A DNA stretch of 40,290 nucleotides from JAUWMV01 sp964562425. GTDB lineage: Bacteria > UBP14 > UBA6098 > B30-G16. Shown here piece by piece: positions 26,407 to 35,357 of the stretch; position 1 is the first letter of the stretch; every line of letters starts with the position of its first letter. The notes beneath the pieces are model-generated. The model was not told the DNA's origin and did no database searches. It saw only the letters and a program-made list of their open reading frames with translations. The stretch lies in NCBI GenBank assembly GCA_964562425.1, contig CAZLTJ010000010.1, forward strand, positions 1-40,290. The letters are read 5' to 3'. The position numbers and the translations under genes are program-made.

Positions 26407-26655
26407 CTTTCCCTCCCCTTTTTTAAAATTTGTCTTTATCCTTGTAATAAAATATACGTATAAATAAAAATGTAGTATAAAAAACAGTATTTCAGAAAAA
26501 ATTTATCGAAGAAATGGAGTAAAATATATACAAATCGTAGCCATTAGTTTCATTGATATAATTTTCTCCAAATAAACTTGCTCATATGATTATTAAATAA
26601 TATTTTCCCCTCACGGATTTATACTTATAAAAAAATTATAAATAAGGAGGAAATT

Positions 26656-28212
26656 ATGCTTCCATCGTTCAAGCCAGAACCTTATCTCGATTTTTCCCTA
26701 CCCGAGAATCAAAAGAAAATGAAGGATGCTTTGAGCAAAGCCCGAGCAGAATTAGGCAAAGAATACCCCCTTATTATAGGTGGAGAAGAGGTTAAATCAG
26801 ATAACACTTTTAATTCTATTAATCCTTCAAATCCTGATGAAATTGTCGGAATTTTCCAAAAAGCTAATCCAGAACAAGCTAAACGTGCAGTCGATCTTGC
26901 CTATAAGCGTTTCGATACTTGGCGATTCATGCCCGTTGAGGAGAGAGGAACTATTTTACTTCGTGCGGCACAACTTGCTAAACAAAGATTCTTTGAACTC
27001 TCGGCATGGCAGGTTCTTGAAGTTGGAAAAAACTATATCGAGGCTTATGCTGATCTAGCAGAGATGATCGACTTTTTCGAATTTTACGGTCGGGAAATAA
27101 TTCGATATGGGAAACGAGATGATCTTACACCGTATCCCAATGAACTGAATACAATTGACTATATCCCTATAGGACCGATTGTTGTAATTCCACCGTGGAA
27201 TTTTCCTATGGCGATAACCGGTGGCATGGCTTCAGCGGCTCTTGTAACGGGCAATACAGTAATATTGAAACCGTCCTCCGATGCTCCAATTTGTGCATGG
27301 CAGATATCCAAACTTCTATGGGAAGCCGGTGTACCTAAGGATGTATTGACATATCTATCCGGTCCGGGAGCTATTGCAGGTGTTCATTTAGTTGAGCATC
27401 CCAAGACTCGAATGATCGCTTTCACAGGCTCAATGGAAGTCGGTTTAGATATTGTGGAACGCGCAGCCAAAACAGCACCCAAGCAAATATGGATAAAGCG
27501 AGTTGTTGCAGAAATGGGTGGAAAGGATTTTCTCTTGGTTGACGAGACAGCCGATATTGAAGATGCTGCAAAGGGTATTGTATCTTCTGCGTTCAGTTTT
27601 CAAGGGCAGAAATGTTCCGCTGGTTCAAGAGCGATTATTGTAGATAAGGTTTACGATCGTATTGTTGGTCGTATTGTCGAGTTAACTAAATCACTAAATA
27701 TAGGCACTCCTGAGGAATGGAAGTATTACTCGGGTCCTGTTATAAATCAAAAAGCTGAAAAGAATATTTTAGCTTACATAGAAATAGGAAAAGAAGAAGG
27801 GAAACTTCTCTTGGGTGGTAACAAAGCCGATAGTTTACCGGGATACTTCATAGAACCGACAATTTTCGGAGATATAAAGCCAGGAGCGAGGATCGAGCAA
27901 GAAGAGATTTTTGGACCAGTTCTTTCAGTTATACGTGTCAAGGATTGGGAGGAAGGAATTAAAGTTGCCAACGATACAATTTATGGACTCACTGGCAGCT
28001 ATTACTCTACTAATCGTACGCGAATTGCCAGAGCTAAAAGAGAACTTCACGTGGGAAACCTATATATAAATCGTAAATCTACCGGTGCGTTAGTTGATAT
28101 ACATCCATTTGGTGGATTCAACATGTCCGGCACCGACTCTAAAGCAGGTGGCAGAGATTACTTATTGCTATTTTTGCAGGCGAAATTAATTTCCGAAAGA
28201 TTGGATTATTAG
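26656..28212 (+). CDS. 1-pyrroline-5-carboxylate (L-glutamate gamma-semialdehyde) dehydrogenase
   Basis: This 518-residue aldehyde dehydrogenase matches the RocA/PutA-C type that oxidises glutamate semialdehyde to glutamate with NAD, the last step of proline and arginine breakdown. Evidence: IPPWNFPMAITGGM, ILKPSSDAP, FTGSMEVG, catalytic Glu286 (AEMGGKD) and nucleophile Cys320 (GQKCSAGSR), EEIFGPVL, and the diagnostic C-terminal GGFNMSGTDSKAGGRDYLL. It starts after AAGGAGG with 6-nt spacing. No proline dehydrogenase gene is adjacent. It may be named rocA or pruA; I leave the symbol blank because both are used for this family. Confidence 0.92.
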   Translation: MLPSFKPEPYLDFSLPENQKKMKDALSKARAELGKEYPLIIGGEEVKSDNTFNSINPSNPDEIVGIFQKANPEQAKRAVDLAYKRFDTWRFMPVEERGTILLRAAQLAKQRFFELSAWQVLEVGKNYIEAYADLAEMIDFFEFYGREIIRYGKRDDLTPYPNELNTIDYIPIGPIVVIPPWNFPMAITGGMASAALVTGNTVILKPSSDAPICAWQISKLLWEAGVPKDVLTYLSGPGAIAGVHLVEHPKTRMIAFTGSMEVGLDIVERAAKTAPKQIWIKRVVAEMGGKDFLLVDETADIEDAAKGIVSSAFSFQGQKCSAGSRAIIVDKVYDRIVGRIVELTKSLNIGTPEEWKYYSGPVINQKAEKNILAYIEIGKEEGKLLLGGNKADSLPGYFIEPTIFGDIKPGARIEQEEIFGPVLSVIRVKDWEEGIKVANDTIYGLTGSYYSTNRTRIARAKRELHVGNLYINRKSTGALVDIHPFGGFNMSGTDSKAGGRDYLLLFLQAKLISERLDY

Positions 28213-28612
28213 GGAATCTTTTCATTCTCTCATCCGGTTTTAACTGACGTCGAAATGCATTTAATCCTTGACTGTTTCGACATTATCGAGACACACTCTC
28301 ATAATCGAGAGGATAAGAAAACGTATCGATTTATGCTCTCCTTTCTTCTTAGGGAGAAAGAAGTTGGACGATAGAAGAGTTTCACAGTAATGAGAATATT
28401 GAAGGGATTGGGAATCACTGTTAAAATATGTTATCTAAGGTAAATTTAAAATTAAAGGTAGTACAATACAAAATCCATAATTAATTAAAGAAAGCATATA
28501 AACATCTATCTAATTGATATGAGAATTCAAATTTCAAAATATGAAAAAATAATTTACAATTGCGTGTTTATTATTTAATCTATGGCACAAAGGACTTTGA
28601 AAAGGAGTTATT
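28213..28612. repeat. Gene-free stretch holding intergenic repeat copy 3
   Basis: No open reading frame is convincing here. CTCATCCGGTTTTAACTGAC plus G (28229-28249) matches 21241-21261 with six transitions only. CTCTCCTTTCTTCTTAG at 28336 onward matches CTCCCTTTTCTCCTTAG at 22831 onward. The pair of matches in the same order suggests a decayed interspersed repeat. The remaining ~200 bp before the lipoprotein gene are AT-rich and presumably hold its promoter. Confidence 0.5.
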
Positions 28613-29164
28613 ATGAAAAAAAATAAAACTCTGTATCTATTAATTTTCAGTGCTCTAATTTTTGCAGGTTGTACTTCTGTTAGTTATCTTGTTAATGTTA
28701 TCGAGGATGAAATTCCCGGCGTTACAATTTACAGAATGCGGAACAATCTTTTGGGTTCGGATGATCGTTTTTTAGCTACCGGCAACGCATATTTGAATCT
28801 GCAGAAGAATGCCAAGGATACCGATGTTTCATATTATATGATTCTTGAATATTATTCCGAAAAATGGCTTCACATCCGGGAGGGCGAATCGTTAGTGCTT
28901 ACTATTGATGGAGAAACTGTAGGTTATAGAGGAGAAGGCAGCAAAAATCATCGAGATTTTACATCACAAGGCGCTTTTGTCGAAAAAGCATTCTATAGTA
29001 TTGAATCCTCAGATATTGAAAGAATTGCATCTGCAAAATCTATCGCTATGAAAATCATTGGTGACGATGCTTTTATCTACAGGCATTTCACGGCTAGTAA
29101 TAGCAAAAATTTCAAGTTATTCTATTGCGAACATGTGGACAAAACCGCCAAATTCTGTGAGTAA
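28613..29164 (+). CDS. Lipoprotein of unknown function
   Basis: This 183-residue protein has a lipoprotein signal peptide: MKKNKTLYLLIFSALIF then the lipobox FAGC, so it would be lipidated at Cys19. AAGGAG lies 7 nt before the ATG. The mature part contains DEIPGVTIYRMRNNLL, a beta-rich middle (YYMILEYYSEKWLHI, ESLVLTIDGETVGY) and ends with two cysteines. I do not recognise the family. It is transcribed alone between two gene-free stretches. An envelope role is inferred only from the signal. Confidence 0.7.
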   Translation: MKKNKTLYLLIFSALIFAGCTSVSYLVNVIEDEIPGVTIYRMRNNLLGSDDRFLATGNAYLNLQKNAKDTDVSYYMILEYYSEKWLHIREGESLVLTIDGETVGYRGEGSKNHRDFTSQGAFVEKAFYSIESSDIERIASAKSIAMKIIGDDAFIYRHFTASNSKNFKLFYCEHVDKTAKFCE

Positions 29165-29325
29165 TTTTCGAAAGAGATTAACATTTTACTGTTTGCGGGA
29201 ATCTTAAACATAATATATTAGCATAAGAACCATTATTGTAGCAAGTTTTGTTTTAAAATCTATATTCATATCTATGTAAACATAATTGATGTAATTTATC
29301 AGGAATAATTATACAAAGTAGCTAC

Positions 29326-30039
29326 TTAGAATCTTATATCAATTTCCACACCTTTGGTAAACATAATACTAAACTGACTGTTATAATCGGCGTAGAAAAT
29401 GGGTTCCAGTGAGGCTGCGCTTATATAGACTGTCGCAGGACCATAATAGTATTCGGTTACTTCACCCGGTATTGTAAAATTTGTTTCATAACCGCGAAAT
29501 GTATAATTTTCATAAACGTCATATCGTGGCTGTGATGTAATTTGCACACTGGCAAAATTCGGCTCTCCGCCTATAAACTCCCATTCTACGTAAATATCCT
29601 CTCCAGCATCGTAGATTCCACCATATGGTGGCTCGAATATATCGATATCATAGGTTGATGGTGAAATTACTGTACAATTTATCATTTGATCTGACCAATA
29701 TATTTCAAGGTTGTAAAATTTACTTGTTTCATACAACATGAATTCTGTATAAATAGCAGAATCGGAGTTAGAGCTGCTTGTCAAAAGTTCCAATCGTGTG
29801 TCATTAATATAAACAACAGCCATATTAGCAGGTAGAGCATCGTATACATTTCGCCATATTTTTACATCGCAATAACCCAAACCGTCTATATAGCTGATAT
29901 ATGCTATAATGGTATACTCATCATGATTAGTATTATGGTTTTGACCGTTCGGACTTGTGGGTTTAACGTCACAGCCTAAACCGATAATCAAAACTGTAAA
30001 CAAAACTGCAAAAATAATTTTATACTTCATTTTCATCAT
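29326..30039 (-). CDS. Lipoprotein of unknown function
   Basis: This 237-residue protein has a lipobox (LIIGLGC) after a hydrophobic stretch, then a low-complexity linker (TSPNGQNHNTNHDEY) as often found before surface-exposed lipoprotein domains. The rest is rich in Tyr, Thr and beta-prone sequence (VEWEFIGGEPNFASVQI), consistent with beta-sandwich folds. I cannot assign a family. It lies downstream of the BamD-like gene on the same strand with a gap of about 165 bp, so it may have its own promoter. Confidence 0.65.
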   Translation of the reverse strand: MMKMKYKIIFAVLFTVLIIGLGCDVKPTSPNGQNHNTNHDEYTIIAYISYIDGLGYCDVKIWRNVYDALPANMAVVYINDTRLELLTSSSNSDSAIYTEFMLYETSKFYNLEIYWSDQMINCTVISPSTYDIDIFEPPYGGIYDAGEDIYVEWEFIGGEPNFASVQITSQPRYDVYENYTFRGYETNFTIPGEVTEYYYGPATVYISAASLEPIFYADYNSQFSIMFTKGVEIDIRF

Positions 30040-30204
30040 CTAATATTAAATATACAATCTTGTCTATGTGTACTTTTGTCAAGATAATTGTTAGAAAATC
30101 GAAGTAAATTTAAGGATCTCGCTTAAGTATTATATGATTGTTCCAGAGTTAAATTTGAATCTGATGAATATATCTTTCGACACAACACAAAATAAACTTA
30201 ATAT

Positions 30205-30963
30205 TTACATTCGCTCAATTTTTTTTAACAGTTTCTTAGCTTTTAGCCTAAGTTTTTCGCTATTAGAATTTTCAAGTATTAATTTTATATTTTTTTCCGC
30301 TTGCTGAGAATTCTCCGATCTATAGTATGCTTTAGCCTCGAGATAGTAGCACCAGTAAGCCCATTCGGTGTTAGATAGATTAAGATCATTCCTAACTTTA
30401 TCTGCATAAATAAAAATCGATGAATCCTGACCCAGTCTGTAATAGATATATGCAGCATTATAAGCCTTATGCGCTAATCTTTCATAACAGTATTCCAATC
30501 CAACCTTCACACTGTCTACATATTTCGAGAACGGATATAATTCCAGAAATTCGTTGTATGTATCTATTGCATTGTATGTGTCTTCTTGGTCCAGTTCAAC
30601 ACGTGGTGCATTTAAACGCATTGCTTCCGCTCGTAAAAAACTCGCTTCTTCCTTTAACTCGCTGTGCCTATATTGTGATAGAAGCGTGTTTAAATCGGTT
30701 ATTGCCAGAGGATAATCTTCCCTAATTATATGAATTTTAGCTGAGAGCAAATGAGAGTTATCAGCATAAATTGACATGCCAAATCTCAGATAATCCAGTT
30801 CCTCGAGAGCTTTATCATATTTTCCGTTATCGAAATACGTCTTCGCACGATTGTAACGGATATCATCGGTAACCTGTTCCTTTATCTTAGTCTTGGCAGC
30901 ACATCCACCGGCGATAATAGCTACAATTATAGACATGATTATTATTTGCATCGAAAATTTCAT
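30205..30963 (-). CDS. BamD-like outer-membrane assembly lipoprotein (TPR)
   Basis: This protein of about 252 residues has a lipobox (AIIAGGC) and tetratricopeptide-like repeats: RYNRAKTYFDNGKYDKALEE, DYPLAITDLNTLLSQYRHS, and TYNAIDTYNEFLELYPFSKY. The T-A-x-x-x-Y-x-x-F-x-x-x-Y-P-x-S pattern is typical of BamD, the TPR lipoprotein of the outer-membrane beta-barrel assembly machine. The start is placed at ATG 30963; a TTG 12 codons upstream would precede the AGGAG ribosome-binding site. The spacing from AGGAG (14 nt) is long, so the start is not certain. No bamA is nearby. Another TPR lipoprotein is possible. Confidence 0.7.
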   Translation of the reverse strand: MKFSMQIIIMSIIVAIIAGGCAAKTKIKEQVTDDIRYNRAKTYFDNGKYDKALEELDYLRFGMSIYADNSHLLSAKIHIIREDYPLAITDLNTLLSQYRHSELKEEASFLRAEAMRLNAPRVELDQEDTYNAIDTYNEFLELYPFSKYVDSVKVGLEYCYERLAHKAYNAAYIYYRLGQDSSIFIYADKVRNDLNLSNTEWAYWCYYLEAKAYYRSENSQQAEKNIKLILENSNSEKLRLKAKKLLKKIERM

Positions 30964-31119
30964 TGAGTTCGAATTTACTCCTGATAGTATAAAAGTCAAA
31001 CAGATTTGTATATTGCTTACTCTTATGTGTAACCATTAGAATAAAAAGTTTGTGTTATTTGTTAGATATATAGGGCAATTTTATTGACACAACGTTTAAG
31101 CATACTATTTTATTAATCT

Positions 31120-31713
31120 GTGACAGGAATAATATCAAATAATGTAATGGTTCAGTTAAGAGAGGCATTGATGCTGCATGAAAGGATTGTTAACGATCCA
31201 AGTTTTCTCGATTCGCTTAAAAAAGCAGCAGTGAAGCTATCGTCGGTTATTAAATCTGGAGGTAAAATACTTATCGCTGGCAATGGTGGCAGTGCTGCGG
31301 ATACTCAGCATTTTGCTGCTGAACTTGTTGGAAAATTCCTTGTTGAGCGTAATCCGTTACCAGCTATTGCACTTACAACGGATACATCGCTGTTAACTGC
31401 TTTGGGAAATGATTATGGATTCAAAGAGATTTTTGCTCGGCAAGTTGAAGCTCTCGGAAAATCGAACGATGCATTCGTGGCAATTTCAACCAGCGGGAAC
31501 AGTCCAAACATAATCGATGCATTAAAAAAGGCTGCATCATTAGGAATTTCGACTGTCGGTCTTCTGGGACGAGATGGTGGGTCTGCAGCCGATATTTGTG
31601 ATATACCGATTATTGTTCCACACGAATTTACTCCTCGCATTCAGGAAATTCATATTCTAATAATCCATTCTTTATGTGGTTATATAGAATCGGAGGTCGT
31701 ATGCGAATTATAA
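31120..31713 (+). CDS. gmhA: Phosphoheptose isomerase (SIS domain)
   Basis: This 197-residue SIS-domain protein converts sedoheptulose 7-phosphate to D-glycero-D-manno-heptose 7-phosphate, the first step toward LPS heptose. Motifs are ILIAGNGGSAADTQHFAAEL, ALTTDTSLLTALGNDYGF, ISTSGNSPNII, LLGRDGG and RIQEIHILIIHSLC, with the metal-binding His/Glu residues of QHFAAEL and EIH. The related DiaA protein is possible but the RIQEIHI context favours GmhA. The GTG start at 31120 gives a family-like length; an ATG at 31147 is the alternative and neither has a clear ribosome-binding site. It overlaps the next gene by 13 bp. Confidence 0.85.
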   Translation: MTGIISNNVMVQLREALMLHERIVNDPSFLDSLKKAAVKLSSVIKSGGKILIAGNGGSAADTQHFAAELVGKFLVERNPLPAIALTTDTSLLTALGNDYGFKEIFARQVEALGKSNDAFVAISTSGNSPNIIDALKKAASLGISTVGLLGRDGGSAADICDIPIIVPHEFTPRIQEIHILIIHSLCGYIESEVVCEL

Positions 31714-32810
31714 TGGTAAATTGGCAGGATATTAAACATCCACTGGGTGGTGGTGCTGAGGTTCATTATCAGGAGATTTTTCAGCGTATCGTGAAAATGG
31801 GTCATCCAGTTACTCTTCTGTCATGCAGATTTCCCGGTGCAGTCAAGGAGGAAGTTATTGGTGGTATAAGAGTTATTCGAACTGGAGTCAGAAGCAATTT
31901 CAACCTGATTATGCCATTCGTATTGCGGAAACTGCTCAAGGAGAAATACGATATACTGATTTTGAATATCAATAAATTACCTTTTTTTTCGTTACAATTT
32001 ATCAAACTTCCGAAGTTAATCATTGCTCATCATTTCTTTGGTAAGGCTATATTTCTTGAAGCTTCCTTGCCGTTAGCTGTTATTGTTTATTGTGCTGAGG
32101 AACTTTTTTTGAAATTGCATCGAAAGATCGATGTAATGTATTATTCGAACAGCACAAAGGACGACCTTTTGAAGCACGGATTTCCTCCGGGAAAATTACA
32201 CTTTATTCCCATTGCCGTGGATCTTAAGACCTATAGAGTTCTTCTAGATGTGGAAAAGAATTCAACACCGTTAATTGTCTATTTAGGGCGAATAAAAAAA
32301 TATAAGAGTGTAGACAATCTCATTTCCGCTATGCCTGCGGTTTTCAAGTCGATTCCGAATGCTCGATTGATTATTATAGGCGATGGAGACGACAAACGAC
32401 GATTAGAACAACTAACAGAAAAACTAAACTTATGTGACAGAATCGAGTTCTTAGGATTCATTTCGGAGGATGAGAAGATTGATTGGTTAAATAAAGCATG
32501 GGTAGTTGTTAATCCGTCTTCCAAAGAGGGTTGGGGTCTTACGATGACCGAGGCTAACGCATGCGGAACACCCGTTGTAGCTGCTGATTCTCCGGGTTTG
32601 AGAGATGCGGTTAAGGATGACGAAACAGGATTGCAATATCCGTATGGTGATATCGATGCTTTATCTCACTCGATTGTGAAAATTCTTTCCGATAGTAATC
32701 TTCGCGATAAACTGAGAGAAGGTGGACTAATCTATGCTCGAAAGTATACATGGGATGTCTCGGCGGAGATGACTCTCGAACTTATGGAAAAAATTATTGC
32801 TGAAAGGTAA
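31701..32810 (+). CDS. Family 4-type (GT-B) glycosyltransferase
   Basis: This protein of about 369 residues has the N-terminal HPLGGGAEVHYQEIFQRIVKMGH, which binds the acceptor side in GT4 enzymes. The C-terminal nucleotide-sugar domain has LIVYLGRIKKYKSVDNLI, LIIIGDGDDKRRL, and the E-x7-E region SSKEGWGLTMTEANACGTPVV. It likely adds a sugar to a lipid-linked or LPS glycan in the cytoplasm. ATG 31701 is chosen because GGAGGT lies three bases before it; this start overlaps gmhA by 13 bp. A second ATG at 31713 is possible. Substrate is unknown; the gmhA coupling hints at heptose-containing glycans. Confidence 0.85.
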   Translation: MRIIMVNWQDIKHPLGGGAEVHYQEIFQRIVKMGHPVTLLSCRFPGAVKEEVIGGIRVIRTGVRSNFNLIMPFVLRKLLKEKYDILILNINKLPFFSLQFIKLPKLIIAHHFFGKAIFLEASLPLAVIVYCAEELFLKLHRKIDVMYYSNSTKDDLLKHGFPPGKLHFIPIAVDLKTYRVLLDVEKNSTPLIVYLGRIKKYKSVDNLISAMPAVFKSIPNARLIIIGDGDDKRRLEQLTEKLNLCDRIEFLGFISEDEKIDWLNKAWVVVNPSSKEGWGLTMTEANACGTPVVAADSPGLRDAVKDDETGLQYPYGDIDALSHSIVKILSDSNLRDKLREGGLIYARKYTWDVSAEMTLELMEKIIAER

Positions 32811-32814
32811 CTTA

Positions 32815-34278
32815 ATGTCTATCAATTCATTAAAATTAATATGGTTGACACTTGTTATTGTAGTAGTATTATCTTTTTCAACTGCTTTTGCCATGCCTGT
32901 ATCGATTAATTACTCCGATTCTCTGTTCCAAAAGTCCAACTCGATTGGCGATATGACCTGGGATGGCAAATGTCTTTGGGTAGCAACAGATGACGGCATT
33001 TCTATTACCTGTGATGGTGGTTTAACTTGGAAACATACACTTGAAGGAAAATCTTTCTCCGCAATGATTTACTCGTATGGTAGAATTTTAGCTGCAGCTT
33101 CATTCGATGCACCTACAGGTGTTCCAGTAGGTGATGGATTATACCGAACTTTCTCGGAAACGATACTCTGGGAGCACTATGAACCATTTCAATTGAATTT
33201 GGGTGGTATGTTATCGTACGACATTGCAGTGGGAATTTTCGGATTCGATACAATCTTATATTCTGCAAATTTTTACGGCGGACTCACTAAATCCAGCGAT
33301 TGGGGTGAGACATATATAAATATTATATGGGACTATGATTCAGATACCATAGAAGGCTTCGATGGAATTGTACTCGATACTTTAATTCCGGATATTCAAG
33401 ATTCTATAAGAAAGTTTTGGGAGTTCAACAGCGGTTCTAACGACCGACGTTTTTTCGCTGTAGCAATCGACACTTCCGTTGATACTCCTGTTGTTTATGC
33501 AGGTTCTGCAATGGGAATATTCGCAATTCACGGCGATAAATTCACAGTCGCCTATCCCGAGGACGGACTGCTTGGTTATTGGTGCGTTGCCTTAAAAGTG
33601 CAATACACCGATACCGGAAGCGTAATCTGGGCAGCATCGAGAGCGGTTAATGCATCCGCTGGGGAAACAGACGGCATATGCTATTCTACAGATTACGGTG
33701 CTTCCTGGGATACGCTTGCACAAAACCTTTGGTGCTGGAATATGGAGTTCGTTGGTGATACTGCATATTTCGCTTGTGAACAGGGATTTTACAGGAGCAT
33801 TGCACTTAGTGAACCGGAAAAAATCACTATCGTGGATTCCGAAACAGGAATATACTTGCCAATCGATCAGATGATTTCAGTGAAAGCTTATTCGGGAACC
33901 CTATGGATTGGCAGCGATTTCGGGTTAGCTCGAACAACAGATGGATGCCAAACTTTTAAAATTTTTCTCACTCGCGAAATTTCTGAGGGTAAAAATGATA
34001 CCTATGCATTTCCGTCACCGTTTTCACCATATCAGCATGGTACAATATTCTTCACATTCAATAATCCTCAGAGCGGTGAAGTAAAGCTGGAAATTCTTGA
34101 TTTCGCACTCGATAATCTTTACACAAAAACCGAGTTTATAGACGTTCAAATAGGTGCAATTATCCAATGGGACGGTAAAGACAAAAATGGGGATTATTCC
34201 GCAAATGGCATCTATCACTACAGAATAACACGTCCTGATGGCAAGAAACTGTGGGGAAAGTTCGCTTTCATTAAGTAA
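32815..34278 (+). CDS. Secreted beta-propeller protein with C-terminal sorting domain
   Basis: This protein of about 487 residues starts at ATG 32815 (AAAGG upstream), five bases after the glycosyltransferase stop. It has a signal peptide (LTLVIVVVLSFSTAFA). Repeated blades of the type LWVATDDGISITCDGGLTW, LTKSSDWGETY, ICYSTDYGASW and LARTTDGCQTF indicate a BNR/two-component-propeller-like fold. The last about 80 residues (FPSPFSPYQHGTIFFTF, IIQWDGKDKNGDYSANGIYHY, ending KKLWGKFAFIK) form a FlgD-like sorting domain as in the subtilase. It is probably exported and anchored at the surface. Ligand is unknown. Confidence 0.83.
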   Translation: MSINSLKLIWLTLVIVVVLSFSTAFAMPVSINYSDSLFQKSNSIGDMTWDGKCLWVATDDGISITCDGGLTWKHTLEGKSFSAMIYSYGRILAAASFDAPTGVPVGDGLYRTFSETILWEHYEPFQLNLGGMLSYDIAVGIFGFDTILYSANFYGGLTKSSDWGETYINIIWDYDSDTIEGFDGIVLDTLIPDIQDSIRKFWEFNSGSNDRRFFAVAIDTSVDTPVVYAGSAMGIFAIHGDKFTVAYPEDGLLGYWCVALKVQYTDTGSVIWAASRAVNASAGETDGICYSTDYGASWDTLAQNLWCWNMEFVGDTAYFACEQGFYRSIALSEPEKITIVDSETGIYLPIDQMISVKAYSGTLWIGSDFGLARTTDGCQTFKIFLTREISEGKNDTYAFPSPFSPYQHGTIFFTFNNPQSGEVKLEILDFALDNLYTKTEFIDVQIGAIIQWDGKDKNGDYSANGIYHYRITRPDGKKLWGKFAFIK

Positions 34279-34315
34279 AAGTAGAATTCGAAACACATCT
34301 TATGAGGAATTATTA

Positions 34316-35224
34316 ATGATTAAGTCTATATTCAAATCCCTCGATAAAACTCGCCAGAAAGTTGCTCGATCCATAAGAAGCATTATTCCACTGGGCAAAA
34401 AAATATCTCGTGATGATATCGAGAAACTTGAAGAGGTCCTAATCTCTGCGGATGTTGGTGTTGAAAGTACGATGGAGATCATCGAGGATCTCAAATCGAA
34501 ACTATCCAAATCGGAACTTACTGGTTCAGATGTGTTAATTCTCCTTGAAAGCCTTCTAATTGAGATTCTTGGTGAAGAATCGGGGATCGACGTTAACAAT
34601 AAACCTTTTGTAATTTTAATCGCAGGAGTAAACGGTTCAGGGAAGACCACAACGGTTGCCAAACTTGCACATTATTTCAAATGTCGAGGCAAAAAGACTG
34701 TGCTTGCGGCTGGAGATACGTTTAGAGCTGCGGCACAAGATCAGCTGGAAATCTGGGCTAAGCGTGCTGGTGTGGACATCGTTAATAGCGATCCCGGTGC
34801 TGATCCGGCATCGGTAATTTATGACGCATCGCAAAAAGCTATGGTGAAAAATTTCGACATAATGATTGCTGATACAGCTGGACGATTGCATACTAAGAAG
34901 AACTTGATTGAGGAACTGAGAAAAGTATACAGAGTTGCCAGCAAAGCTATCGAAGGTTCACCACACGAAGTAATTCTCGTCGTCGATGCCACCACCGGTC
35001 AAAACGGATTAACACAAGCGGAAATTTTTGGTCAAGCGATTCCACTCACGGGAATTATTCTGGCAAAATTGGACAGCACCGCTAAAGGTGGCATAGCCGT
35101 TGCCATTCGTAGAAAGCTTGGAATTCCGATTAAATTTATTGGTGTTGGTGAAAAAATTGACGATTTGGCGCCCTTTGTTCCTAAGGACTATGTGAAGGCG
35201 ATGTTAGAAATCGATAGCGAATAA
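34316..35224 (+). CDS. ftsY: Signal recognition particle receptor FtsY
   Basis: This 302-residue SRP GTPase receives ribosome-nascent chain complexes at the inner membrane. Seen are the N-terminal four-helix region (ISRDDIEKLEEVLISADVGV), G1 GVNGSGKTT at residues 104-112, GDTFRAAAQDQL, the G3-type IADTAGRLHTKKNLIEEL, TGQNGLTQAEIF, LAKLDSTAKGG, and the C-terminal FIGVGEKIDDLAPF. The start is ATG 34316 with GAGGA 8 nt upstream; longer in-frame starts run into the previous gene. The acidic A domain of E. coli FtsY is missing, which is common. It lies 37 bp after the propeller gene and may be co-transcribed. Confidence 0.95.
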   Translation: MIKSIFKSLDKTRQKVARSIRSIIPLGKKISRDDIEKLEEVLISADVGVESTMEIIEDLKSKLSKSELTGSDVLILLESLLIEILGEESGIDVNNKPFVILIAGVNGSGKTTTVAKLAHYFKCRGKKTVLAAGDTFRAAAQDQLEIWAKRAGVDIVNSDPGADPASVIYDASQKAMVKNFDIMIADTAGRLHTKKNLIEELRKVYRVASKAIEGSPHEVILVVDATTGQNGLTQAEIFGQAIPLTGIILAKLDSTAKGGIAVAIRRKLGIPIKFIGVGEKIDDLAPFVPKDYVKAMLEIDSE

Positions 35225-35357
35225 TGGAACCACCCGAAATTTTCACAGACATTACATTCTATGATTAAATTTTAGAGACTTACTATTATTCAAAGGAGGA
35301 CTATCGAGTTATGAGATATTAAATTTAGTGATTAAACATCAAAATTGAGCATGCATG

